Below are positions 48,079 through 54,884 of a DNA stretch of 64,000 nt, one piece after another; position 1 is the first letter of the stretch, and every line of letters starts with the position of its first letter. The notes under the pieces were generated by a model. It did no database searches, was not told the origin of the DNA, and worked only from the letters and a program-made list of their open reading frames with translations. The translations under genes were made by a program, and so were the position numbers. Origin of the DNA: a virus; the IMG/VR virus record IMGVR_UViG_3300038423_000085, positions 46,409 through 110,408 of that record. One strand, given 5' to 3'.

Positions 48079-48084
48079 AGTTTA

Positions 48085-48173
48085 GGAGGGCAGCGCTGAA
48101 TGGTCGGCAACGGTCCCGAAAACCGAGACTCGTCGAAAGGCGAGACAGAGTTCGATTCTCTGGCCCTCCTCCA
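48085..48173 (+). tRNA. tRNA-Ser(CGA), C33
   Basis: Acceptor GGAGGGC/GCCCTCC, anticodon stem CGGT/ACCG, loop CCCGAAA with C33, variable arm CTCG/CGAG, T arm CAGAG-TTCGATT-CTCTG, encoded CCA. Confidence 0.87.
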
Positions 48174-48175
48174 AA

Positions 48176-48249
48176 CCCGCGGTCGTTCAATGGTAGGACC
48201 CCTGACTGAAGATCAGGAGATGATGGTTCGAATCCATCCCAAGGGACCA
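48176..48249 (+). tRNA. tRNA-Phe(GAA)
   Basis: D stem GTTC/GGAC, anticodon stem CCTGA/TCAGG, loop CTGAAGA, T arm GATGG-TTCGAAT-CCATC, encoded CCA. The acceptor CCCGCGG/CCAAGGG has two mismatches in the middle. Confidence 0.82.
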
Positions 48250-48256
48250 CAAGTTT

Positions 48257-48427
48257 ATGAGTAGTACAGAAGATCTGATTTACAGGCTGCGCAAGCGCGC
48301 TGAGATACGAAGGCAGATAACTACACGCAAGAGCGTACAAGAAGGAAAGCCTGATCGTATCGCCGATCTTCTGGAAGAAGCAGCCAATGAGCTGCAAAGA
48401 TTATTGGATTTGACCTGTAGTAGATGA
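48257..48427 (+). CDS. small helical phage protein
   Basis: 56 residues. DLIYRLRKRAEIRRQ and RIADLLEEAANELQRLL match a short helical protein type that recurs in many phages, role unknown to me. Starts seven bases after tRNA-Phe. Confidence 0.72.
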   Translation: MSSTEDLIYRLRKRAEIRRQITTRKSVQEGKPDRIADLLEEAANELQRLLDLTCSR

Positions 48428-48657
48428 GTAGTCCTTGTATTCTGGCTCTGCCATTCGGAAATAGCAGAGCGCGTCAATCGGCACGGTGTTGTACAATCCG
48501 TGGTGGCGCTCACGGATTACAACGAGACTAATCATCTAGGTCAGTTGTTCTTAGGTCTGCAGGAGCTGTAGTCACCACTGCATAAGCTGGTGCCCCCACA
48601 TTACGGGGGAGAGCTGGCGTCGCCTTTGAGTGCTACAGTTAGACCTTCGTATTTCGC
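48428..48657 (+). other. structured intergenic stretch, no gene
   Basis: No convincing frame. Three perfect hairpins: GCTCTGC/GCAGAGC, AATCCGTG/CACGGATT and CCCCC/GGGGG. Probably a non-coding RNA or processing region between two tRNAs. Confidence 0.45.
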
Positions 48658-48736
48658 GGTGATATGGGACAGTCTGGCCTACTCCGCTCCCCTGTCACGG
48701 GAAACCTCGCCGGTTCAAATCCGGCTATCACCGCCA
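48658..48736 (+). tRNA. tRNA-Asp(GTC)
   Basis: Acceptor GGTGATA/TATCACC, D stem GGA/TCC, anticodon loop CTGTCAC, T arm GCCGG-TTCAAAT-CCGGC, discriminator G, encoded CCA. Confidence 0.9.
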
Positions 48737-48737
48737 A

Positions 48738-48812
48738 GGCCCTATCGTCTATGGGATAGGACTCCGGCTTCTCAAGCCGGCAACCCGGGTTCGATTCCCG
48801 GTGGGGTCACCA
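48738..48812 (+). tRNA. tRNA-Glu(CTC)
   Basis: Acceptor GGCCCTA/TGGGGTC, D stem GTC/GAC, anticodon stem CCGGC/GCCGG, loop TTCTCAA, T arm CCGGG-TTCGATT-CCCGG, encoded CCA. Confidence 0.92.
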
Positions 48813-48846
48813 GTTTAACTTAGTCAAGGTCGGAGGACCAAGTACT

Positions 48847-49293
48847 ATGAGTAATGAAAAGAAAGACGCTACGCTTGGTATGTCACACGGTACGGCTACA
48901 AATAGATTACGTAAGCAGATAATGTTTAGATTACTGCAACGTTTGAATGAGAACTTTTGCTTTCGTTGTGGATGTGAAATACAATCAGTAGATGATCTAA
49001 GCATCGAACATAAGCAGCCTTGGGAAGGTATCAGTGCTGACTTATTCTGGGATGAAGAGAACATTGCCTTTTCTCACTTGCGATGCAATAGACCAGATAG
49101 ACCAAGCGGTAGAAATGCGAATGCCAAGATTCCACCAATAGAAGGTGTATGCTGGTGCGTTCCTGGCGATCATTTTGCTCCAGTCGATAACTTCTACAAG
49201 AATGAAAGTAGACCGACAGGATTACAGAACTGGTGCAAGGATCATAGACCTCCTCGATTAGGAGGCTACCACAAGTTTGCGATGCTCTGTTAG
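48847..49293 (+). CDS. HNH endonuclease
   Basis: 148 residues. CFRCGCEI near 37, SIEHKQPWEG (the HH/EH core near 58) and AFSHLRCNRPDR (N and zinc C near 79-83) form an HNH domain; a second Cys cluster (CWCVPGDH, WCKDH) follows. GMSHGTATNRLRKQI at the N-terminus is typical of phage homing HNH enzymes. Codons are AT-rich compared with neighbours, consistent with a mobile gene inserted in the tRNA array. Confidence 0.85.
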   Translation: MSNEKKDATLGMSHGTATNRLRKQIMFRLLQRLNENFCFRCGCEIQSVDDLSIEHKQPWEGISADLFWDEENIAFSHLRCNRPDRPSGRNANAKIPPIEGVCWCVPGDHFAPVDNFYKNESRPTGLQNWCKDHRPPRLGGYHKFAMLC

Positions 49294-49585
49294 TCAGCCG
49301 TGTATACGGAACATCATCGCCGATACGGTGACGTTAATCAACAGGAGTGTAACGAGCCTCGAAAACTCGTTTCGTCTGAAAAACCTCCGACCCTTGAGTT
49401 TAGATGTGTCGAGCGAGGACACATCGCATGGCTATCTGGGCGCCTCGAGCCGAAGGGTAGCCAGAGTTTAGCGGGACTAAGTAGCTAGTGCTTTCCCCAT
49501 CGGCTGCTACCTTGCCGTCGGCGGCATGGCCAGGGGAAAGGATCCTGTTCGCGACTGGATCTCACCCGCGGGTTTAGGAGACACA
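49294..49585 (+). ncRNA. structured region after HNH gene
   Basis: About 290 bases with strong perfect stems: GATGTGTC/GACACATC (near 49403-49425), GGCTA/TAGCC and CTTTCCCC/GGGGAAAG (49491-49540) enclosing TGCCG/CGGCA. Short frames here (for example GTG 49300) look random. Next to a homing-type nuclease, a group I intron remnant or another mobile RNA is possible. Confidence 0.45.
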
Positions 49586-49744
49586 ATGTTTACACTTCTC
49601 AAGGTTGTAGTGGAAGGGATTCTTACCCTTCTTGTTTTCTTTGGCGGCATGAAGTTCCAGCAACACTACCCTAACTTCATTGCGCGCGTTGATAGTATCC
49701 TAGCATGGATCAAGAACATCCTGCCAGGTACAACGAAGTCTTAA
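49586..49744 (+). CDS. small membrane protein
   Basis: 52 residues from ATG 49586 (AGGAG upstream). One span at 3-22 (TLLKVVVEGILTLLVFFGGM) and an amphipathic tail. Holin-like size, but no lysis genes adjoin. Confidence 0.65.
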   Translation: MFTLLKVVVEGILTLLVFFGGMKFQQHYPNFIARVDSILAWIKNILPGTTKS

Positions 49745-49746
49745 GT

Positions 49747-49821
49747 GCCCAAGTCGTACATGGGTTAGGATCCCAATCTTTCAAGTTGGGGAACAGAGTT
49801 CGAGTCTCTGCTCGGGTACCA
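49747..49821 (+). tRNA. tRNA-Glu(TTC)
   Basis: Acceptor GCCCAAG/CTCGGGT (one mismatch), anticodon stem CCAAT/GTTGG, loop CTTTCAA, T arm CAGAG-TTCGAGT-CTCTG, encoded CCA. Confidence 0.9.
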
Positions 49822-49822
49822 A

Positions 49823-49972
49823 ATGAACTTCAAGCGAAAGCGACCAAAGAACGCACGCAGTGGCTGCCTAATGTGCAAGCCACATAAGATGAATGGAATC
49901 AAACATACTTACCATGTCAAAGGTATCAGAGGCAAGGTGAACATCAAGGATTTAGAACGGAGAGTGGCCTAG
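49823..49972 (+). CDS. small basic phage protein with CxxC
   Basis: 49 residues. MNFKRKRPKNARSGCLMCKPHKMNG is like a short phage protein type with C-x-x-C-K-P-H/Q-K-x-N-G. The gene starts just after tRNA-Glu and its stop lies inside the next tRNA acceptor, so the two overlap by 15 bases. Confidence 0.65.
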   Translation: MNFKRKRPKNARSGCLMCKPHKMNGIKHTYHVKGIRGKVNIKDLERRVA

Positions 49973-50036
49973 TCCGGTTTAAGGCGCGTGCCTTGGGCGC
50001 ACGAGATCGAGAGTTCAAATCTCTCCTCTCCGACCA
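49958..50036 (+). tRNA. tRNA-Pro(TGG)
   Basis: Acceptor CGGAGAG/CTCTCCG, D stem GCCT/AGGC, anticodon stem CGTGC/GCACG, loop CTTGGGC, T arm GAGAG-TTCAAAT-CTCTC, encoded CCA. Confidence 0.92.
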
Positions 50037-50051
50037 TTTTGGAGCAACACA

Positions 50052-50480
50052 ATGATGGATCTATTGCATAAGTTCTTACTGGGTGGCGAGATCTTCGCCG
50101 GCGCCGTAGCAAGCCTGGTATTTGTTTCTGTAGCAATAGGATCCATTAGACACTGGGTGGACAAGGGCGCCAAGCCATTTGTCTATCCTGATGACGTACC
50201 TCTGGCAGAAGCCAAGGCAGCAGCAGAACCATACTGGCACAGAGCGCTGGTAGCTTTGGACATCTTCCTGAACGTGGTAGTCTTGTTTGGAGCCCAGGAT
50301 GAGACGATGTCGACTCATGCCTGGCGCGCGGCGGTAGCCGGCAAGCTCTGGGGCAAGCTCATGAACCTGTGGCTCAATGGTTTTCAGCCTCAGCATGGCC
50401 CTCAGGCAGCTTCCGGCGATCTCGAACGAGCATTGGCTCGTGTTGCAGTACTCATGAAAGCTTTGGGCTTATCTAAGTAA
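50052..50480 (+). CDS. membrane protein common in phages
   Basis: 142 residues. Two hydrophobic segments (about 10-30, LLGGEIFAGAVASLVFVSVAIG, and 68-80, LVALDIFLNVVVLFG) and a conserved-looking ETMSTHAWRAAVAGKLWGKLMNLWL stretch found in many phage membrane proteins whose role is unsettled. ATG 50052 or 50055. TAATG junction with the next gene. Confidence 0.68.
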   Translation: MMDLLHKFLLGGEIFAGAVASLVFVSVAIGSIRHWVDKGAKPFVYPDDVPLAEAKAAAEPYWHRALVALDIFLNVVVLFGAQDETMSTHAWRAAVAGKLWGKLMNLWLNGFQPQHGPQAASGDLERALARVAVLMKALGLSK

Positions 50481-50683
50481 TGCTGGCCTTCTGGAAGTAC
50501 GTGCATCGCTGCACGAACAAAGAACGAACCCGAATCATCATCGGGTATCCTTCAGCAGTCTGCAGTATGCACAGCGAAACAGACTACGGCCAGATGTCTA
50601 TCAGCGGATTGTTCTATAGGCTAACAAGATCCAAGAAGATCTTTAAGCCTGCTGTTCCGGACTTTGCAACTAGTCCTTTTTGA
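50480..50683 (+). CDS. small hypothetical protein
   Basis: 67 residues, TAATG start. Cationic N-terminus with Cys (WKYVHRCTNKERTRIIIGYPSA). Ends 4 bases before the tmRNA. Unknown. Confidence 0.6.
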   Translation: MLAFWKYVHRCTNKERTRIIIGYPSAVCSMHSETDYGQMSISGLFYRLTRSKKIFKPAVPDFATSPF

Positions 50684-50687
50684 TCTT

Positions 50688-51033
50688 GGGGACGTCCCGG
50701 TTTCGACAGATAGCGGAACGACCTGAATGCATGCCGGTGCCTGACGACCGTAACTGTTGGAAAACTTTAACTGCAGAGTTTGAAGAACTGCCGTTGGCTG
50801 CTTAAAGCAGCCACGTCCTACCTGACGATGCCTATTGATTGGGCTAGGGCGTAAACTAGTGGGCTAAGCTTCCCGGGTCAGCTCCCTGCGAGCCGGGCGG
50901 ATGAAAACCAAGAAGGGATACTGGGACCTCACTTGTCCGGTCTGTAGGCCCCTGAGAAACCGAACGGAATAAGCATGTAGTATTCATAAGTAATGCTTTC
51001 TGGACACGGGTTCAACTCCCGTCGTCTCCACCA
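50688..51033 (+). ncRNA. ssrA: transfer-messenger RNA (tmRNA)
   Basis: The 5' end GGGGACGTCCCGGTTTCGACAG and the 3' end (CACGGGTTCAACTCCCG, then CGTCTCC-ACCA) are the tRNA-like ends of tmRNA; GGGGACG pairs with CGTCTCC. The tag frame resumes at GCA near 50774 after TTTAACT and reads AEFEELPLAA then TAA, ending in the LAA degron seen in bacterial tags. It rescues stalled ribosomes and marks the peptide for proteolysis. 346 bases; encoded on the same strand as the tRNAs. Confidence 0.93.
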
Positions 51034-51052
51034 AGTGTAAAGGAAGGAAGAA

Positions 51053-51808
51053 GTGGCTCTCATAGCATTCGTTGGTGATACACACTACAGGTTCTATGAG
51101 ATGTATGCTGCGTTGGCTGCCTGGCAACTACGTACAGGCAACCTGTTAGACGCGATCATCCACGTAGGTGATTTTGGAGTTGATAAGTTCAATCCCCAGT
51201 GGGCTCACCTCTGGGAACGCGACAAGCAAGTTCCAATAGAGACTTATGTAAACATGGGCAACCATGAGAATCATGAGTCTATCAAAAAGTGGCAAGCCGA
51301 GCCTAATAGAATAGCTCGCTTGCACCTCCTGCCAGATGGCGGTGTCACTGACATCGCTGGTGTAAAGGTTGCATCCGTCTGGGGAAACTACAGTCCCCGG
51401 AGCTGGATGAATCCTGATATAGTTAAGTGCGCAAGGAATCACTCGGTTCCAGGTAGTTTGAAAGCACTGCATATCTATCGTCCTCACGTTCTTGAGCTTC
51501 TCAGGTACGATGGGCCGGTGGATGTCTTAGTTACACATGATTGTTCGACAGCTGTTGTGCCATGGAAGTTCGCAGGCAAACCAGTACCAGAAGGTCTGCG
51601 CGCAGTCCTGGGACTAGATCACGATGAGACAGTACCTCCAGGATGTCCTGGATTTACGCAGCTGCTCAACAAGTTCAAACCTACATACCATTTCTACGGA
51701 CACATGCATCTGAAAGACGTTCAGGAAAGGGAAGGAACCAAGGTTATCTGCCTAAATGCATTCGACTTCAATCAAAACGAAGCAGTTGAGATTGTGGCTT
51801 TCAAATAA
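51053..51808 (+). CDS. metallophosphoesterase, Dbr1-like
   Basis: 251 residues, GTG 51053 with AAGGAAGG upstream. Metal motifs GDTHY (8), GDFG (about 38), GNHENH (about 69), THDCS (about 161) and GHMH (about 216). DGGVTDIAGVKVASVWGNYSP is close to RNA lariat debranching enzyme (Dbr1) and related bacterial phosphoesterases. It may cleave RNA 2'-5' linkages or nucleotides. First protein gene after the tmRNA and the last on the plus strand. Confidence 0.82.
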   Translation: MALIAFVGDTHYRFYEMYAALAAWQLRTGNLLDAIIHVGDFGVDKFNPQWAHLWERDKQVPIETYVNMGNHENHESIKKWQAEPNRIARLHLLPDGGVTDIAGVKVASVWGNYSPRSWMNPDIVKCARNHSVPGSLKALHIYRPHVLELLRYDGPVDVLVTHDCSTAVVPWKFAGKPVPEGLRAVLGLDHDETVPPGCPGFTQLLNKFKPTYHFYGHMHLKDVQEREGTKVICLNAFDFNQNEAVEIVAFK

Positions 51809-52000
51809 TACTACATGTGACTGCGCATGGGTGCGACTGATTACGGGTTGCATCTGGCGCAGAAACGTAATACTATACGACGGCCGTGCTAACCCAAGCA
51901 TCCAACTACAACGGCAGGAGCTATAGAAGATCTTCAAGAGAGCATTCAGCTTGTTGGTCTCGTGGGAAAGCAAACCTAACATAGATATTAAACAAACAAA
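51809..52000 (+). other. convergent intergenic region, no gene
   Basis: About 190 bases between the last plus-strand gene and the terminator. No credible frame. Nothing else recognised. Confidence 0.6.
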
Positions 52001-52035
52001 GGGCCCAAGAGGAAGTTCTCTTGGGCCCCTTTTTT
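52001..52035. terminator. strong bidirectional terminator between the two arms
   Basis: GGGCCCAAGAG pairs perfectly with CTCTTGGGCCC (11 bp) across a 6-base loop and is followed by CTTTTTT on the plus strand and preceded by A-rich sequence (AACAAACAAA) for the minus strand. Lies at the point where the plus-strand and minus-strand genes meet. Confidence 0.93.
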
Positions 52036-52052
52036 ATCTGTATAAGACTCGG

Positions 52053-52253
52053 TTATGGAATGAGCACCACCGAGGAACCATCATCAGTCAGTTGAAGTCT
52101 CTGACCTGGCTTCAGTGTAACTCCTGCTGCTGTAGCCAAAAAGTTCACATAAGCTGTGTGAGCTGTATGTGCATTTTGCTGTGCAGCTGCAAAAGTCGCC
52201 TTGAGAGCAAGAGCCTGCGTCTGCTGTACTGTTGTTAATGTTACTGACTTCAT
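52053..52253 (-). CDS. small hypothetical protein
   Basis: 66 residues; AAGGAGAAAC precedes the start on the minus strand. Helical, Ala/Gln/Thr-rich (VQQTQALALKATFAAAQQNAHTAHTA) with a beta tail. Last gene of the structural arm; possibly a small virion or fibre chaperone-like protein. Confidence 0.68.
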   Translation of the reverse strand: MKSVTLTTVQQTQALALKATFAAAQQNAHTAHTAYVNFLATAAGVTLKPGQRLQLTDDGSSVVLIP

Positions 52254-52294
52254 TGTGTTTCTCCTTGTCGGAACCGCTTTGCTCCGAGATTAGA

Positions 52295-53593
52295 TTAGAG
52301 AGCTTCTAGCCTGATATGCAGGGCAAACTTCATAGCATTAGGACTGTTCGAGGCATATCCGGTTGTATTGTAGCTCAGACCACCACCACCCTTCGCATGG
52401 ATCACCGCACTCCCTTGCAAGATCGTATTGAATACGTCTCCCGAGTTGGTCGGCGTCAAAGCCAACCATCCTACCGCTGTATTTGTGTCAGGGTCAGCCC
52501 ATTGAATCTGGACAGACGGAAGTGTTGATGATACACCATCGACCGTGGTCAGAACAATGTAGGCCGATACACGATACATTCCGGTCGTGACATTGTACAA
52601 AGAAGTACCAGGAATATCAGCGCTCTGAGTGGCTAGATCCACGGCCGCAATCTGTGAAGGAACACCTTTGCCCACTGTAACGATGTTGTCGTACTTGGTG
52701 ATAGTCCCAACGAGCTCCACTCCAGAACTGGTCTTCAGACCATTGGTAGCGTTTAGAACACCTGTTGGATCCACATAAAGAGGCGCCGCTCCAGAAACAC
52801 CATTAGCATACCACTCGGTGATGTTGGCAGCACCTGTCCCACCATGGAAAGCAACTACAGTACCTCCATTATAAACATCGAAGACGGCACCTGAATCTCC
52901 GCTAACGATCAACTGACCTGGGCTCAAGGAAGACGATACTCCAGGACCGTAGAAACTGAATCCGCTAGCATCAATACTTGCAGTATACGTAAATGAGTTA
53001 GTGCTTATATAGATGTAGGCACTACCATCAAAGTTATCTGCTATTGTAAACTGTCCAGTGGCATCACTACTAAACGGCACTAGACTCAGCATATAATCGC
53101 CATTGGAGTCACCGTTGACAGTGACACCAACTCCACTTGGGTTGGTGACAATCAACCCACCAGTCAGAGTTCCGCCGGCCAGGTCCAAGTAAAACGAAGA
53201 GTAGTCACTATCCTGTGCTGTGACTGCATTCGTACGGCCGAAGACCGATGATACAGCACCCCCACCACCTCCAAAAGCAGCTTGAGCAAAGTGACCGGTA
53301 GTAGCATCATACGATACCAGAGCCTCTCCAGTGATGCCTGGAGTTGTTATAGGTACTATACCTGGTATACCACCAGCGATCTCATTGACCGTTGCCTGGA
53401 GGGTGGCAACCTGCTGGGTTACCTCATTCAGCTGGGCTTGGATCGTCAGGGTTACCTGGCTGATAGTCGTATGGATGCCATTCAGATCCGCTTCGATCGT
53501 TGGGACGGCCGCGGCAGAAGGAATAGGCGAAGTGATACCATCCAGAGCTGTAAGTCTGTTCAGGATTGCGTTTATTTGTGCTGGTGAAGCCAT
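52295..53593 (-). CDS. tail-fibre-like protein with collagen-like/beta modules
   Basis: 432 residues. N-terminal coiled coil (ISQVTLTIQAQLNEVTQQVATLQATVNEI), then FGGGGGAVSSVFGRTNAVTAQDSDYSSFYLDLAGGTLTGGL, a common phage fibre motif, and the repeat ITEWYANGVSGAAPLYVDPTG shared with 54885-56810. C-terminal half is a globular beta domain. It probably forms part of a receptor-binding fibre. Confidence 0.8.
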   Translation of the reverse strand: MASPAQINAILNRLTALDGITSPIPSAAAVPTIEADLNGIHTTISQVTLTIQAQLNEVTQQVATLQATVNEIAGGIPGIVPITTPGITGEALVSYDATTGHFAQAAFGGGGGAVSSVFGRTNAVTAQDSDYSSFYLDLAGGTLTGGLIVTNPSGVGVTVNGDSNGDYMLSLVPFSSDATGQFTIADNFDGSAYIYISTNSFTYTASIDASGFSFYGPGVSSSLSPGQLIVSGDSGAVFDVYNGGTVVAFHGGTGAANITEWYANGVSGAAPLYVDPTGVLNATNGLKTSSGVELVGTITKYDNIVTVGKGVPSQIAAVDLATQSADIPGTSLYNVTTGMYRVSAYIVLTTVDGVSSTLPSVQIQWADPDTNTAVGWLALTPTNSGDVFNTILQGSAVIHAKGGGGLSYNTTGYASNSPNAMKFALHIRLEAL

Positions 53594-53603
53594 TGTATTC
53601 CCC

Positions 53604-54158
53604 TTATTGAGCCATGAAGGCCGCTTCCTGGCCGAGCCATTGGCGCGCGTTCATCAAAGATGCTGACATCTCTCGAGCAGCCACCTGCCTCATCGTATGA
53701 GCAGTAGCTGTATCTCTATAATCTCCACCGAAGTTAACTCTCCGTTGGTTGGTGCCGAAGTCCACGAGAGGTTGGATTGCTCCTTGGAACATCCTATCCA
53801 TAGTCGGCTGGACCATAGCCTGCAAAGCCAGGTCCGTAAGCATAGGAGGCAAGCCTGTAAGAGCACTAACTCCAACAGATAGAGCAGTTGTCACTCCGAT
53901 CGATAACCCAGTTGCCAGGCCAGAGGACAGCTTCTGGTGCCGCGGCGCCATGATAGCAGACTGAACACCAAAGCCGAGAGCAAAAGGAAACGACCCCTTG
54001 CCTACAGATCCCCAGGCCTTAGGTAGGCGCGCGGCCGGAGTCAAACTAGCATAGCTCTTCCAGCCCCTCATTGTCGACATGGCTTTGTTACGGCCCCAGT
54101 TGACAGGACTGAACGGCATAGGTGCAGGCATGGTATCCGCTACGTTGATTCTAATCAT
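53604..54158 (-). CDS. virion-associated hypothetical protein
   Basis: 184 residues. Gly/Ser/Ala/Leu-rich, membrane-like central stretch (GLATGLSIGVTTALSVGVSALTGL, about 80-105) and an amphipathic tail. In the structural block, so perhaps a tail or internal protein. Unknown. Confidence 0.68.
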   Translation of the reverse strand: MIRINVADTMPAPMPFSPVNWGRNKAMSTMRGWKSYASLTPAARLPKAWGSVGKGSFPFALGFGVQSAIMAPRHQKLSSGLATGLSIGVTTALSVGVSALTGLPPMLTDLALQAMVQPTMDRMFQGAIQPLVDFGTNQRRVNFGGDYRDTATAHTMRQVAAREMSASLMNARQWLGQEAAFMAQ

Positions 54159-54538
54159 TTCACAGTCTCCGCGTACTTACGCAGAGTCTCTCTTGTCTCA
54201 TCCGGATGGTTGAGGATGTCACACTCCCATAAGATGAGTAGTTTGAAGCCTTTACGCCCCAGGTACTGATACCTATGGATGTCCTGGAATCGTTTCATCT
54301 GTTGCTTCCGAGTCTTCTTTGGATAGCAACGGTGGCAGCAGTGCCAGTAGCAGCCATTCAACTCTACGGCGCCCTTCTTGCCTATCACAATATCGATATG
54401 ACAGCGCCCACATCTCACCTCAGTACGATAAGGAATCCCATCGGCATCTAACCAAGCAGCCACCAGCTTCTCGATCGAAGTCTTAGGACGCTTGCGATTA
54501 TGCTTTCGTGCGGCCGATCGCGGGATTCCTTTTCTCAT
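54155..54538 (-). CDS. Vsr-like/restriction-fold endonuclease
   Basis: 127 residues. EVRCGRCHIDIVIGKKGAVELNGCYWHCC with RFQDIHRYQYLGRKGFKLLILWECDI is the very-short-patch-repair/type II-like nuclease pattern (D near 50, E near 58, K downstream). Basic N-terminus. Overlaps neighbours by ATGA. Could act in DNA repair, in packaging-related cutting or as a homing-type nuclease. Confidence 0.75.
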   Translation of the reverse strand: MRKGIPRSAARKHNRKRPKTSIEKLVAAWLDADGIPYRTEVRCGRCHIDIVIGKKGAVELNGCYWHCCHRCYPKKTRKQQMKRFQDIHRYQYLGRKGFKLLILWECDILNHPDETRETLRKYAETVK

Positions 54539-54723
54539 ACCTTGAATGTCCCCACAAATGGCGGGTTGCGCCAGCTGGGAGCCATCGGATCCGGGAAACC
54601 TAGATTGACTACCTTCCCTTTCTTCGTACGCATCTTCCCCGCGGGCGAAGAAGGCTGGGCCATCACGGCGCCAGGCTTGAACTTCGTCACCTTACGGTTC
54701 GTATGTGTACGCTTAGCAGCCAT
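54535..54723 (-). CDS. small basic protein
   Basis: 62 residues, Lys/Arg/Pro-rich (MAAKRTHTNRKVTKFKPGAV). Joined by overlaps to genes on both sides. May be a DNA-binding virion protein. Confidence 0.65.
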   Translation of the reverse strand: MAAKRTHTNRKVTKFKPGAVMAQPSSPAGKMRTKKGKVVNLGFPDPMAPSWRNPPFVGTFKV

Positions 54724-54866
54724 TACTTACCTTTCTTGGCCGGCGGGAACAGGCTAGTGTTCTGTGTTACAGCGAAGTTGACAGGCTGAGGTGGGATCAC
54801 CTTAGGTGTCGGCTTCGTGCCATTCGATCCCTTAATGTAGGGAGCTTTGGTTGGTGCTTTTGCCAT
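54723..54866 (-). CDS. small basic protein
   Basis: 47 residues, strong minus-strand AAGGAGAAAC before the start. Pro/Lys/Thr-rich (MAKAPTKAPYIKGSNGTKPT). Its TAA overlaps the next ATG. Similar in style to 54535-54723. Confidence 0.65.
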   Translation of the reverse strand: MAKAPTKAPYIKGSNGTKPTPKVIPPQPVNFAVTQNTSLFPPAKKGK

Positions 54867-54884
54867 GGTCGTTTCTCCTTGATA

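Noticed and set aside
49300-49488. 62-codon frame after the HNH gene
   Set aside because: Peptide looks random and the DNA is dominated by long perfect stems, which explain the sequence better.
51867-51882. T7-type promoter (TAATACTATACGACGG)
   Set aside because: Only the first six bases match the T7 promoter; no gene follows in that direction and the phage has no T7-type RNA polymerase in the window.
53331-53666. Plus-strand frames within the structural arm
   Set aside because: All lie opposite well-supported minus-strand virion genes and show no ribosome sites.
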